From: Bacillus sp. SORGH_AS_0510
GTDB taxonomy: Bacteria; Bacillota; Bacilli; Bacillales; Cytobacillaceae
Assembly (NCBI RefSeq): GCF_030818775.1
Contig: NZ_JAUTAU010000001.1
Coordinates: forward strand, 825,001-889,000
DNA: 64,000 nucleotides
Reading direction: 5' to 3'
Shown: positions 49,027 through 57,287 of the stretch, piece after piece
Numbering within the stretch: position 1 is the first letter of the stretch
Layout: each line of letters begins with the position of its first letter
Position numbers and translations under genes: made by a program
Notes under the pieces: model-generated
Seen by the model: only the letters and a program-made list of their open reading frames with translations
Told to the model about the DNA's origin: nothing
Databases searched by the model: none

Positions 49027-49652
49027 TATTGTTGTTTATCCAAGGCTAATTTTAGTCCAAATCCTATAAGGACGAGGCCTGTTGCTTTGTCCATGGTCCT
49101 TTGTACTTTTGCTGACATCAGCCATTCGCGCAGGTAGTTAATGAAGAAGACATAGATGAAAAACCAGGTAATGGATAGCAGTGTGTAAATGACTCCCATG
49201 GTAATAAATTGTTGTGTGGCGTTTTCTCCAGTTTTTATGAATTGGGGTAAAAAGGTTAAGAAGAACATAGCCACCTTGGGATTGAGTATGTTCGATAAAA
49301 GACCTTGTTTGAACGCGGATTTCTTCGTGGTTTCTGAACGATGTTGGTGTTCCACATCGGTTTCATTCTTCTTTTTCCTAGAAAGGAAAGAAGAGAATCC
49401 AAGGTAGATCAAGTAGATGGCCCCCACATATTTAACGATTTCAAAGGCAACGGCAGACTGCATCAGAATAGCGGAAAGCCCATAGGCGGCAGCAAATGTA
49501 TGCACCAGCGAGCCGGATGTAATACCTAGAGCCATTTGATAGCCATCTTTTCTTCCGTCAGAAATGGTCCTCTTTGTAATAAGCGCAGTGTCGATCCCTG
49601 GGCTCATGACCACAAATAATGAAAGAACTAAAAATGTTAAGAAATCATTCAT
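49026..49652 (-). CDS. LysE family exporter (208 aa)
   Basis: Six helices. N-terminal FLVLSLFVVMSPGIDTALIT and GYQMALGITSGSLVHTFAAA are the LysE/RhtB signature, and NPKVAMFFLTFLPQF is the second conserved block. Exports amino acids or related metabolites. ATG 49652 after GGGGTGGAG (GTG 49661 possible). Divergent from an XRE-cupin regulator, the usual pairing. Confidence 0.92.
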   Translation of the reverse strand: MNDFLTFLVLSLFVVMSPGIDTALITKRTISDGRKDGYQMALGITSGSLVHTFAAAYGLSAILMQSAVAFEIVKYVGAIYLIYLGFSSFLSRKKKNETDVEHQHRSETTKKSAFKQGLLSNILNPKVAMFFLTFLPQFIKTGENATQQFITMGVIYTLLSITWFFIYVFFINYLREWLMSAKVQRTMDKATGLVLIGFGLKLALDKQQ

Positions 49653-49804
49653 CTTCTCCACCCCTTACTGACTTGTTAACTGACCGCCATCTGATAAAAT
49701 ATGATTTAACGAATATTAAATGTAGTTTAACATAATTCGGTTTGGTTGTTTATTTATATTTAATAAAATTAAATTATTTTTAATTTTAAGGAGCAAGGTT
49801 TGGT

Positions 49805-50350
49805 ATGGAGAATATAGATATTGGTAAAAAAGTGGAGAAATATAGAAGGGTCAAGGGGTTAAGCAGTAGAGAATTGGCGAAGATAGCTGAGATTACCCCT
49901 TCCATGTTAAGTCAGATTGAACGTGGGTTGGCTAATCCTTCGATACAGACGCTAAAGGTGTTAGCGAAAGCCTTGGATGTCCCGACCTTTAGTTTTTTAC
50001 TTGAAGAAACACGGACCGAAGATTTAGTGGTTCGTGCGCAGGAACGTAAAAAAATGGTGGTCGAAAACCTATCGTATGAGCTTGTGTCACCTGATTTTAC
50101 TGGCACATTGGCCACTGCGATTATGAATGTTCCACCTCAAACCGCCTCGTCCGAGAAGTTATTGGAACACAAAGGGGAAGAAGTTGCGTTTGTATTAGAG
50201 GGGAGAATAAAGGTGTTTTTGGAAGAGGAGCAATACACATTAGAAGCTGGGGACAGTGTCAAAATACCAGCTTATATGAAGCACAAATGGGAAAATCACT
50301 TTGAAAAAAATGCAGTGATCCTATTTTCCGTGACTCCGCCAGCATTTTAA
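49805..50350 (+). CDS. XRE-cupin transcriptional regulator (181 aa)
   Basis: N-terminal helix-turn-helix (KGLSSRELAKIAEITPSMLS QIERG in two parts, residues 19-44). C-terminal cupin (residues 105-178, HKGEEVAFVLEGRIKVFLEE, then LEAGDSVKIPAYMKHKWEN). Likely senses a small molecule and regulates the divergent LysE exporter. ATG 49805 after TAAGGAGC. The AT-rich interval 49662-49804 holds the shared promoters. Confidence 0.93.
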   Translation: MENIDIGKKVEKYRRVKGLSSRELAKIAEITPSMLSQIERGLANPSIQTLKVLAKALDVPTFSFLLEETRTEDLVVRAQERKKMVVENLSYELVSPDFTGTLATAIMNVPPQTASSEKLLEHKGEEVAFVLEGRIKVFLEEEQYTLEAGDSVKIPAYMKHKWENHFEKNAVILFSVTPPAF

Positions 50351-50395
50351 GAGGGACAGTCCCCCGGCGCTTTAGCGCAACGGGGGACTGTCCCC
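50351..50395 (+). repeat. Family 1 palindromic repeat, copy 9
   Basis: Starts directly after the stop codon of the XRE-cupin gene. Core GCGCAAC. Confidence 0.9.
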
Positions 50396-50522
50396 AAAAA
50401 AATAGAAAAGTGTATATGTAATTGGAATAATATGTTAAAGTTATTTTGTAGGGCATTTATTGGTTTAATTACTGAGTTCTGTGTTCGTGCAGATGCATAA
50501 TCTAAATGATGGGGGTGTTTTC

Positions 50523-50684
50523 ATGATTTGGATCTATATTCTGACGCCTGTGTTTTTATTGGTTGGAATTGCATTGTATTTTGATCGGAAATCTGGGTCG
50601 ACTCCGCCGGACGAAAGTTATAAGGCTAAGATGGAGGAGTATCCGCCAGAACATGGGATGAATTCACATGGCCCGACTTTATAG
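50523..50684 (+). CDS. Small single-helix membrane protein (53 aa)
   Basis: ATG 50523 after GGGGGTG. One helix (residues 2-20), then a proline-rich polar tail (DRKSGSTPPDESYKAKMEEY). Function unknown. Followed by a terminator. Confidence 0.65.
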   Translation: MIWIYILTPVFLLVGIALYFDRKSGSTPPDESYKAKMEEYPPEHGMNSHGPTL

Positions 50685-50711
50685 GAAATAAATAGGGATG
50701 CACGAAACTAA

Positions 50712-50748
50712 TAGGGCGTTGATCTGAGTAAAGATTAGCGCCATTTTT
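50712..50748 (+). terminator. Intrinsic terminator
   Basis: Stem GGCGTTGATCT/AGATTAGCGCC, then ATTTTT. Confidence 0.75.
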
Positions 50749-50830
50749 GTATTTGTAGCAGGGCAGGTTAGCATGGTGGTTACAGTGAAATTTAACCATA
50801 CCTAATCTATACAAAAGGGAGGAGAATTCA

Positions 50831-51007
50831 ATATTTTGGATTGTCTTACTCTTATTTATGATATATGTTGTTTTTAGCCTTTCGACGATTAAATATCAAC
50901 TAAAATTAATTTCAAAGCATCTAAATGTTGAAGATGAAGAACAAAAGGTTAGCAATGATGTGATTGAGAAGGACTTGGAGAATTACTCAAAAAATAATAA
51001 TTTATAA
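50831..51007 (+). CDS. Small membrane protein with apparent AUA start (58 aa)
   Basis: GGGAGGAG lies six bases before the codon ATA 50831, which opens the frame (ATA/Met)FWIVLLLFMIYVVFSLST, then IKYQLKLISKHLNVEDEEQK, and ends YSKNNNL. One membrane helix and a charged tail, as in DUF4083-like proteins. No ATG, GTG or TTG fits the site; the next in-frame ATG (50858) would delete half the helix. The start is either a rare AUA or a mutated ATG. Confidence 0.55.
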   Translation: MFWIVLLLFMIYVVFSLSTIKYQLKLISKHLNVEDEEQKVSNDVIEKDLENYSKNNNL

Positions 51008-51020
51008 TTTGATGAAGGAT

Positions 51021-51053
51021 GCGTTGATCCGGGAGGATTAATGCCTTTTTTTA
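51021..51053 (+). terminator. Intrinsic terminator
   Basis: Stem GCGTTGATCC/GGATTAATGC with a GGGA loop, then C and T7. Confidence 0.75.
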
Positions 51054-51274
51054 TAAATGGATCAGATGTTAATGAGAGGCAGAATGCTGAGTTGATTTCT
51101 AAGTTGTTAAAATGAACTAGATCTGAGTCTTACTTACGGTTTAAGTTCGTAAGAGAAGGATTTTCCAAATTTAAGGAGAAATTATTATTTTAAGAAAATC
51201 TTTTGAAGGGGCACTGTTGGTTCCTGATTATACATAATGTACAAGATTGAGATAAGCGGAGGAGGAGGTTAATA

Positions 51275-51436
51275 GTGAACGGAACACTATGGGTTGCTGT
51301 TATATTAACTATAATAGGAATCTTTGATTTTGTTGTATCTAGGAGGATAGGGAATCAAAAGAAAAGGGCCTATTTTCAAATCTTGTTATGGTCCTTAACC
51401 ACCGTGAGTTTTTTAGGAGTTTGGTTAAAAGGGTAG
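51275..51436 (+). CDS. Small two-helix membrane protein (53 aa)
   Basis: GTG 51275 after GGAGGAGG. Two hydrophobic segments (LWVAVILTIIGIFDFVV and LLWSLTTVSFLGVWL) joined by a basic loop RRIGNQKKR. Function unknown. Confidence 0.65.
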   Translation: MNGTLWVAVILTIIGIFDFVVSRRIGNQKKRAYFQILLWSLTTVSFLGVWLKG

Positions 51437-51444
51437 GTCATTTG

Positions 51445-51468
51445 TGGGGACAGTCCCCCGGCGCTTTA
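51445..51468 (+). repeat. Family 1 palindromic repeat, copy 10, left half only
   Basis: GGGGACAGTCCCCC then GGCGCTTTA, ending abruptly in CTGCGGTGATATTG. The right arm is missing. Confidence 0.8.
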
Positions 51469-51532
51469 CTGCGGTGATATTGCGGCTCTTGTCTGCCTAT
51501 CTATTTTATATGGGTTTGAAGGGATGACTATA

Positions 51533-51910
51533 ATGAACACATCTAATTTTACTATGAAAAGTCCTGTGCCTATTTTTCGTATCTTTGATGAGGAGAAGGC
51601 AAGAGAATTTTATCTGAACTTTTTGGGGTTTCAAGTAGATTGGGAGCATCGATTTGAAGAGGATTTCCCTCTGTATATGCAGGTAACGAATGGAACTTGT
51701 GTGCTGCATCTATCCGAGCATTACGAAGATGCCTGTCCTGGTGGTGCAATCAGGATTGAAGTAGAGAATCTTAAAGAACTTCATTCTGACCTGATATTAA
51801 AGAATTACAAATATGCTCGGCCTGGCATCGAAACCACTCCATTGAAAACACGGGAGGTTCGCATTGGGGACCCGTTTGGGAATAGGATTGTGTTTTTTGA
51901 GAATATATAA
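51533..51910 (+). CDS. Glyoxalase superfamily protein (125 aa)
   Basis: ATG 51533 after AAGGGATGA. A single VOC module similar to bleomycin-resistance-like proteins: VPIFRIFDEEKAREFYLNFL, GFQVDWEHRF, LHLSEHYEDACPGGAIRIEV, and C-terminal IGDPFGNRIVFFE. Likely binds an antibiotic or metal-dependent ligand as a homodimer; not determinable here. Confidence 0.87.
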   Translation: MNTSNFTMKSPVPIFRIFDEEKAREFYLNFLGFQVDWEHRFEEDFPLYMQVTNGTCVLHLSEHYEDACPGGAIRIEVENLKELHSDLILKNYKYARPGIETTPLKTREVRIGDPFGNRIVFFENI

Positions 51911-51915
51911 TTTGT

Positions 51916-51959
51916 GGGGACAGTCCCCCGGCGCTTTAGCGCAGTGGGGGACTGTCCCC
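51916..51959 (+). repeat. Family 1 palindromic repeat, copy 11
   Basis: Full copy, core GCGCAGT, six bases after the glyoxalase stop. Confidence 0.9.
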
Positions 51960-52018
51960 AACCTTTAATTTCCTTTGAATAGGGAGGAATAATATGTTTT
52001 AATTAACAGATAGGATGG

Positions 52019-52094
52019 CCATAGAGGCGGTTCTGGTGGTTTTTGACCTTTCCGAGGTGTTTAGTATGAACTACGAGAACTGTTCCTGTGGATG
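52019..52094 (+). repeat. Degenerate family 2-like repeat
   Basis: CATAGAGGCGGTTCTGGTGG...GAGAACTGTTCCTGTGG keeps the outer arm pattern of family 2 but the middle is diverged. Confidence 0.4.
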
Positions 52095-52098
52095 GAAA

Positions 52099-52135
52099 GG
52101 CCCAGCTTGTACAAAGTTGGGTCTATCAGTTTTTT
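52099..52135 (+). terminator. Intrinsic terminator
   Basis: Stem GGCCCAGCTT/AAGTTGGGTC, then TATCAG and T6. Confidence 0.65.
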
Positions 52136-52203
52136 ATATTAATAATATATCTTTAGATTTATAGCAAACTAGAATGCATTACAGCAAGAAAGAAGGATTT
52201 CAA

Positions 52204-53406
52204 ATGATTGATACACAGATTGATAAAAAAACACAAGACGCTTTACTTAGTGCGTTACATAATGCAAAGGCACATAGCCGACAGATGCCAATCAAACGAG
52301 AAAAGCAACTTTGGAAAGAAATCAAAACGCCTTGTAACCTTATTGATGTCTTAAACTTACTTAAGAAGGCGGAATTGGATGATATTCGAAAAAAATTGGA
52401 ACTTAAAGGGATGAGTTCACTCAATAAGGGTGCTTTGGCTAGCGAACTGGCTCGATTGATCCCTATTCATCTCGAAAACATTCTATTAACTCTAGATAAA
52501 GAGCGGTACGATCTCATTCATGAAATTGTTAGGAATGGTAGATCTACCATTTCGAATAGAGAGTTTCCTATTTCAAAGATTGTAGTACTCATGGAGTGGG
52601 GGATTATTTTTCCAGTTGTTGAGAAGGATCAGAAGTTCCTAACCATGCCTTCTGAACTCATGGAGCTTTTTTCAAAAATAGATGGACCTGAACTGAAAAC
52701 TGTTATTCGCCGGAATACCGAGTGGATCCGACTCACTCATGGGATGCTTTATTATTACGGGGTTATGGATACGGCGAAAATTCTAGAGAGAATTCGTAGG
52801 TTGACTATGCAAGAAATCGATGTTGTGGATTACTTAAATGTGATTTCTATTGCAAGTGACTATTATGAGCAAGCAAGATTTTCATCCAATGGGGTTAGTT
52901 TAAAAGATGACCGAGTATTTGAGACGGATGAAATTATCGAGGAACATAACAAGCGGTCGAGTATAGACTTTTATCCTTTTACAAAGGAACAATTGCTAAA
53001 AGCAGGAGAGCCCGGTTATATTGATCGAACTCCTGCTATGGAAAAGTTCCTGGGTTTCCTCTTAGAGCATTATGATTTAACCCGTCTTGAAACAGAAGAT
53101 TTGGCCATGGAAATAATTAATATTCTCAATATGGATGATCATCCATCGATGATGATAAAGTATTTAAATTCCCGATTGGAGTTTCCAACCTTTGAGTTTG
53201 TACAAGAAATAACTGCACATGCGATGGAAGTTTATAACCAGACGCGCATGTGGTCATTAAAAGGATATGCGCCTTCTGAACTGGGACAAGAAGAAAAGAA
53301 GCACTTGCTACCATTATCATCAGATGATGAAAACAAAAAAGTAGGCCGCAATGATCCGTGCCCTTGTGGAAGCGGGAAGAAATATAAGAAATGTTGTGGG
53401 AAATAA
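52204..53406 (+). CDS. SEC-C motif protein with Rho-N-like region (400 aa)
   Basis: ATG 52204 after AGAAGGA. A helical N-terminal region with a SAP/Rho-N-like segment ([20 protein letters not shown], about residues 55-80) precedes a long helical body. The C-terminal zinc-binding SEC-C motif is [20 protein letters not shown] (C-x-C-x8-C-C). Such proteins may bind nucleic acid or protein; function unknown. A family 1 repeat follows closely. Confidence 0.88.
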
Positions 53407-53415
53407 TGATTGAAT

Positions 53416-53459
53416 GGGGACAGTCCCCCGGCGCTTTAGCGCAGCGGGGGACTGTCCCC
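53416..53459 (+). repeat. Family 1 palindromic repeat, copy 12
   Basis: Full copy, core GCGCAGC, ten bases after the SEC-C gene. Confidence 0.9.
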
Positions 53460-53540
53460 ATTCTTGCGTTTCTAGGAGGATTTTACCATATGGGCAGAGA
53501 ATATAGTGAGGATGTTAGTTTGGTAGAGAGAGGGCTAGTG

Positions 53541-54089
53541 ATGAGGAAGAGTATAATAGGTTCGGTTTTGTTTTTGACTGTCTTGACTGGGTGCGGGGCT
53601 AATCATACTGGAAAGCTGGATACGTCTAAGTTGGAGAAAGTGGAGTATGAACATACGACGAAGGAGCAAGCGAAGGGACTGCCGATTCTTTATAATGCCC
53701 CGTCGCTAAAAGTAGGGAGGAAGGCACTTCCTTTTGATATGAAAATGCCCGATAATATCCCATTTAAAGTGGAACAATATGGGTTCAACATACGGGATTT
53801 CAAGCATGATGGAACGCAGTTAAGGGCGACATTTTTCGCTAAGCCTAAAGAGCAAAACGCCAACATGCAGTTTAAAATTGATGCGGGGCATCCTGTTATT
53901 GAGAACACGTTAAAAAACGTGACGGAAATCAAACTAGATGAGGGTGTTGAAGGGGAATACAAAGGGAATGCCCTGTACTTCCAATTCGAAGATGTCTCTT
54001 ATAATATTGTCTACTGGAACGGGGACATTTCGAAAGATAAGCAGCAGAAGGAACTCATCAAAATGGCGAATGAAATGATACATAATTAA
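53541..54089 (+). CDS. Lipoprotein of unknown function (182 aa)
   Basis: ATG 53541. Signal peptide with lipobox LTGC (MRKSIIGSVLFLTVLTGC). The mature part contains a strand-rich domain (LPFDMKMPDNIPFKVEQYGF and LRATFFAKPKEQNANMQFKI) typical of DUF4367-like surface proteins. Membrane-anchored outside. Function unknown. Confidence 0.82.
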   Translation: MRKSIIGSVLFLTVLTGCGANHTGKLDTSKLEKVEYEHTTKEQAKGLPILYNAPSLKVGRKALPFDMKMPDNIPFKVEQYGFNIRDFKHDGTQLRATFFAKPKEQNANMQFKIDAGHPVIENTLKNVTEIKLDEGVEGEYKGNALYFQFEDVSYNIVYWNGDISKDKQQKELIKMANEMIHN

Positions 54090-54090
54090 G

Positions 54091-54133
54091 GGGACAGTCC
54101 CCCGGCGCTTCAGCGCAGTGGGGGACTGTCCCC
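54091..54133 (+). repeat. Family 1 palindromic repeat, copy 13
   Basis: Starts one base after the lipoprotein stop. Core has TTCA instead of TTTA. Confidence 0.9.
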
Positions 54134-54159
54134 CCAAAGAAATCAGCGGGGGGATAAGG

Positions 54160-54966
54160 ATGCCTAAGTGTCTGGTTGGCGATATAGCGATGAACTATGA
54201 AATATTTGGTGAAGGAAAGCCGGTTGTCTTAATTCATGGTTTCGGTCCTGATTCTAGATTAATGATAGGTTGTATGGAACCTATTTTTACGAAAAGAGAA
54301 GGGTATAAAAGGATTTATATAGACCTACCGGGGATGGGGCATACGAAAGGGCATGAATCCATCCAGTGTTCAGATGACATGCTAGATGTTGTGATTCAAT
54401 TTATTGATACCATTATTCCGAATCAAAACTTTTTACTTGCTGGTCAATCTTATGGTGGGTATATATCTCGCGGGGTCATCGCAAAGCGAAAGAAAATGGT
54501 CGATGGTGTTGCTTTTATTTGTCCAATGATTGTACCAGAAATGGAGAATAGAACCTTACCAGAACATGTCGTTCTTTTTGAAGATAAGGAATTCTTGGGC
54601 CAATTAAGCAAAGAAGATAAAGATGATTTTTGTGCGATTAATGTGGTACTGGATGAGAATAAGTGGAAGCGGTACAAAAAGGAAGTATCCAGTGGTTGTG
54701 CCATTGCAGATGAAAAATTCTTAGCGGTCATTAAGAAGAATTACGGATTCACATTTAATGTGGATTGTATTTCATTTAATCACCCTAGTGTTTTTCTTCT
54801 AGGAAAGCAAGACTCTGTTGTGGGATATCAAGATGCCTTCAAGCTACTTGATAACTACCCGCGGGCCACCTTTGCCGTCTTAGATCAAGCAGGCCATAAT
54901 TTGCATATAGAGCAAGAAGCTTTGTTTAACTCTCATATAAATGAGTGGTTAGATAGGATAGATTAA
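54160..54966 (+). CDS. Alpha/beta hydrolase (268 aa)
   Basis: ATG 54160 after GGGGGGATAAGG. Alpha/beta fold: oxyanion VVLIHGFGPDSR, nucleophile GQSYGG (Ser about 103), acid in LLGKQDSVVGYQ, His in LDQAGHNLHIE. Complete triad. Resembles small esterases/peptidases of Bacillus; substrate unknown. Confidence 0.9.
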   Translation: MPKCLVGDIAMNYEIFGEGKPVVLIHGFGPDSRLMIGCMEPIFTKREGYKRIYIDLPGMGHTKGHESIQCSDDMLDVVIQFIDTIIPNQNFLLAGQSYGGYISRGVIAKRKKMVDGVAFICPMIVPEMENRTLPEHVVLFEDKEFLGQLSKEDKDDFCAINVVLDENKWKRYKKEVSSGCAIADEKFLAVIKKNYGFTFNVDCISFNHPSVFLLGKQDSVVGYQDAFKLLDNYPRATFAVLDQAGHNLHIEQEALFNSHINEWLDRID

Positions 54967-54972
54967 TTGGAT

Positions 54973-55016
54973 GGGGACAGTCCCCCGGCGCTTTAGCGCA
55001 GCGGGGGACTGTCCCC
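54973..55016 (+). repeat. Family 1 palindromic repeat, copy 14
   Basis: Full copy, core GCGCAGC, seven bases after the hydrolase stop. Confidence 0.9.
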
Positions 55017-55117
55017 ATTTACGATGGTGAAAAATGTCATTTCCCGAGAAATTTTAATATAATTTAGAGAATAATAGCGGAAAATCCGAAAAAGCCTCGA
55101 CAACGTTTTTATTTTTC

Positions 55118-55161
55118 GGGGACAGTCCCCCGGCGCTTTAGCGCAGTGGGGGACTGTCCCC
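55118..55161 (+). repeat. Family 1 palindromic repeat, copy 15
   Basis: Full copy, core GCGCAGT. Only 101 bases separate it from copy 14, the closest pair in the window. Confidence 0.9.
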
Positions 55162-55238
55162 CAATTTTTTCTGATTCTATAAAACTTTTCATAGAGTTAA
55201 ACGTCTAAACATCGAAGTTCTATAAAAGGGGGATGAAG

Positions 55239-55766
55239 GTGTCGGATTGTAGAGATAGGGAAATTTTGAAGTGGTACGAGGAGTTTAACGAATCAATTTT
55301 TAAATATATTTTGATGATGATACAAGATTATCAGCAAGCGGAGGACCTGCGTCATGAGGTCTTTTTAAAGGCCTATGTTCATTATGATTCCTTTAAGCGG
55401 CAATCCAATCCGAAAACATGGCTTTACAGTATTGCTCATAATCTGACCATTGATTTTATCCGAAAACGTAAGCCAATCGTGCTATTGAAGGAAGCGTTTT
55501 TGTTTAAGAAGGACCCTGAGCCGCTACCTGAAGATCAGATTCAAATGAAGGAAAGTGCCTATGAATTATACAAAGCTTTAGGGTCCATCAAAGACTCCTA
55601 TAGGGAAGTCATTATTTTGAGGAAAATCAAAGGATTTTCGATTGAGGAAACGGCCGATGTATTGGGGTGGTCTGAAAGTAAGGTCAAGTCGACTCTTTTT
55701 CGAGCACTCCCTGCATTAGAAAAGCAATTGTTAAAGGAGGGCCATCTGCTTGAAGAAACCATATAG
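55239..55766 (+). CDS. ECF-type RNA polymerase sigma factor (175 aa)
   Basis: Region 2 (FNESIFKYILMMIQDYQQAE, DLRHEVFLKAYVHYDSF, then NPKTWLYSIAHNLTIDFIRK) and region 4 (SYREVIILRKIKGFSIEETA, DVLGWSESKVKSTLFRALP) are clear. GTG 55239 is preferred because AAGGGGG is six bases away; ATG 55233 abuts that site. It overlaps the anti-sigma gene by 17 bases. Directs transcription in response to an envelope signal, presumably including its own operon. Confidence 0.92.
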   Translation: MSDCRDREILKWYEEFNESIFKYILMMIQDYQQAEDLRHEVFLKAYVHYDSFKRQSNPKTWLYSIAHNLTIDFIRKRKPIVLLKEAFLFKKDPEPLPEDQIQMKESAYELYKALGSIKDSYREVIILRKIKGFSIEETADVLGWSESKVKSTLFRALPALEKQLLKEGHLLEETI

Positions 55767-56523
55767 AAGTATACTGGACACCGAGCTATCTCATTTAGAA
55801 GCGGAAATTGTTTGGAAAAATGCTCAAAATGTTGTCTTAAAGGAGCGTTTGGTACGGGATTTACATAAGATTTCGAAAAAAGACAGGCTCCGTAGTGTAT
55901 TTGTTGTTCCTTTAAGATTGGTTGTCGCCGCAGCAATTTTACTAATAGCTTTTGTTCTAGTCAAACAGGAAGATTTCCGTGACAGCGATACGCTTCAAGG
56001 TTCTTTTTCAAAAGGAACCCGCACACTTGAGCAGTCACAGCTGCAAAACAGGGATGTATCGGTTACTTTTACTAGAGAGGAACAAAATATGGTCGAAGGT
56101 CTAATCGGAAAGAAGGAGTTCTTTTTGACAGAAGAAGCCGTCATCCCGTCGGATGCGCGCGTTCTTTTTCCATCAATAATAACAGGGGAACCAGAGATTG
56201 GTGCAAGGAAAGATCAAGGCCGCGTCCTAGGGAGTGTGACTTACCCCGTTAATGGGGGGGGATTCAAATCCTTCACTATTGAAACAGCTATTAATAAAAG
56301 AGGTTCTGCCAAACTGAGCTATCATTCGTTAGTAAAAAGGTATTCCGGGTTCAGCACGTTGTTAATCATCGAAAATCACGATGCCCTCTTAATTAATCCG
56401 GCCAATCAACACGGTACTCCTCAAGTAATGATTGTAAGCGATGAATATATCTACACGATTACGGGTGGAAAAAGTAGTGACGATGTGGTAAAACTGGCTA
56501 AGTCCATTCAATTTATTAACTAG
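55750..56523 (+). CDS. Putative anti-sigma factor (257 aa)
   Basis: TTG 55750 after AAAGGAGGG. A soluble N-terminus of about 55 residues precedes one transmembrane helix (LRLVVAAAILLIAFVLV, about 57-74) and an extracytoplasmic strand-rich domain. The position directly after an overlapping ECF sigma gene, and the topology, support a role as its membrane-bound antagonist. No zinc-binding H-x3-C-x2-C is seen, so it belongs to another anti-sigma class. Confidence 0.8.
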   Translation: MKKPYRSILDTELSHLEAEIVWKNAQNVVLKERLVRDLHKISKKDRLRSVFVVPLRLVVAAAILLIAFVLVKQEDFRDSDTLQGSFSKGTRTLEQSQLQNRDVSVTFTREEQNMVEGLIGKKEFFLTEEAVIPSDARVLFPSIITGEPEIGARKDQGRVLGSVTYPVNGGGFKSFTIETAINKRGSAKLSYHSLVKRYSGFSTLLIIENHDALLINPANQHGTPQVMIVSDEYIYTITGGKSSDDVVKLAKSIQFIN

Positions 56524-56544
56524 TTTTGAAAAAGAGGTGCTTGT

Positions 56545-57195
56545 ATGAAAATTGATTCACCTAGGATTTCACCTGATTTAACACCCAAGAAGTTCCACGA
56601 TATTTTTTATGAAGAAGATTCCATCTTAGAAATGTGCACCATTGTTGATTCAGTGTTTGAAAATGAAGTGGTTGATCGTGTGCGATTATTGAATGCGGTC
56701 GTGAAAAATTGCCGGTTCAACCAAACTGATTTCGAGAACGGCGATTTTACGGACGTTAGTTTTGAAAACTGTGATTTTTCGAATGTCAATTTGAGTAAGG
56801 CGTCCATTCATCGTGTGGAGTTTAAAAATTGCAAGCTGGTTGGTGTCAATTTTACCGAGTCGAGCTTCGGAAATGTGAGATTTACGAATTCGGTGTTAAA
56901 TTTGGCCACCTTCGGAAATGCGAAGCTAGAGAAGGTTGTTTTTCAGGATGTTTCCTTAAGAAATACCGATTTCTACGATTGTAAGCTTAAGAAAGTGGAT
57001 TACCAGTATTGTCAGCTAGACGGAGCAAACTTTGATCAAACGTCCTTAAAAGGAATCGATATTAGTTCCTCTACCTTTGATACAATCACTGTTTCCATGG
57101 AAAAACTAGTGGGCTGCAAAGTATCCTCACAACAGGCTATTCAGTTTGCTACATTGATGGGATTGATTATTGGGGACAGTCCCCCGGCGCTTTAG
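56545..57195 (+). CDS. Pentapeptide-repeat protein with repeat-derived C-terminus (216 aa)
   Basis: ATG 56545 after AAGAGGTG. About residues 40-185 form a right-handed quadrilateral beta-helix of pentapeptides (FENGDFTDVSFENCDFSNVN, LVGVNFTESSFGNVRFTNSV, TDFYDCKLKKVDYQYCQLDG). The family includes DNA-gyrase-protecting proteins. The last seven residues, GDSPPAL, and the stop codon TAG come from a family 1 repeat (57172-57216), so the natural C-terminus has been replaced. May be translated with the sigma/anti-sigma operon 21 bases upstream. Confidence 0.87.
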   Translation: MKIDSPRISPDLTPKKFHDIFYEEDSILEMCTIVDSVFENEVVDRVRLLNAVVKNCRFNQTDFENGDFTDVSFENCDFSNVNLSKASIHRVEFKNCKLVGVNFTESSFGNVRFTNSVLNLATFGNAKLEKVVFQDVSLRNTDFYDCKLKKVDYQYCQLDGANFDQTSLKGIDISSSTFDTITVSMEKLVGCKVSSQQAIQFATLMGLIIGDSPPAL

Positions 57196-57216
57196 CGCAG
57201 TGGGGGACTGTCCCCC
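57172..57216 (+). repeat. Family 1 palindromic repeat, copy 16 (inside coding end)
   Basis: Full copy overlapping the last 24 bases of the pentapeptide gene. The core GCGCTTTAGCGC supplies the TAG stop. Confidence 0.92.
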
Positions 57217-57287
57217 ACTTTTGTGTTTCTGCTTTGGAAAGTTTGGGTAATTATCAAAGTAAAATCTGCATGTTAGGTGGGGCTTTG

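Noticed and set aside
50259..50456. Antisense frames containing a shared peptide GQSPxALKRRGTVP (also near 43390, 53934, 63612)
   Set aside because: The shared peptide is the translation of the family 1 repeat on the minus strand, not a conserved protein motif.
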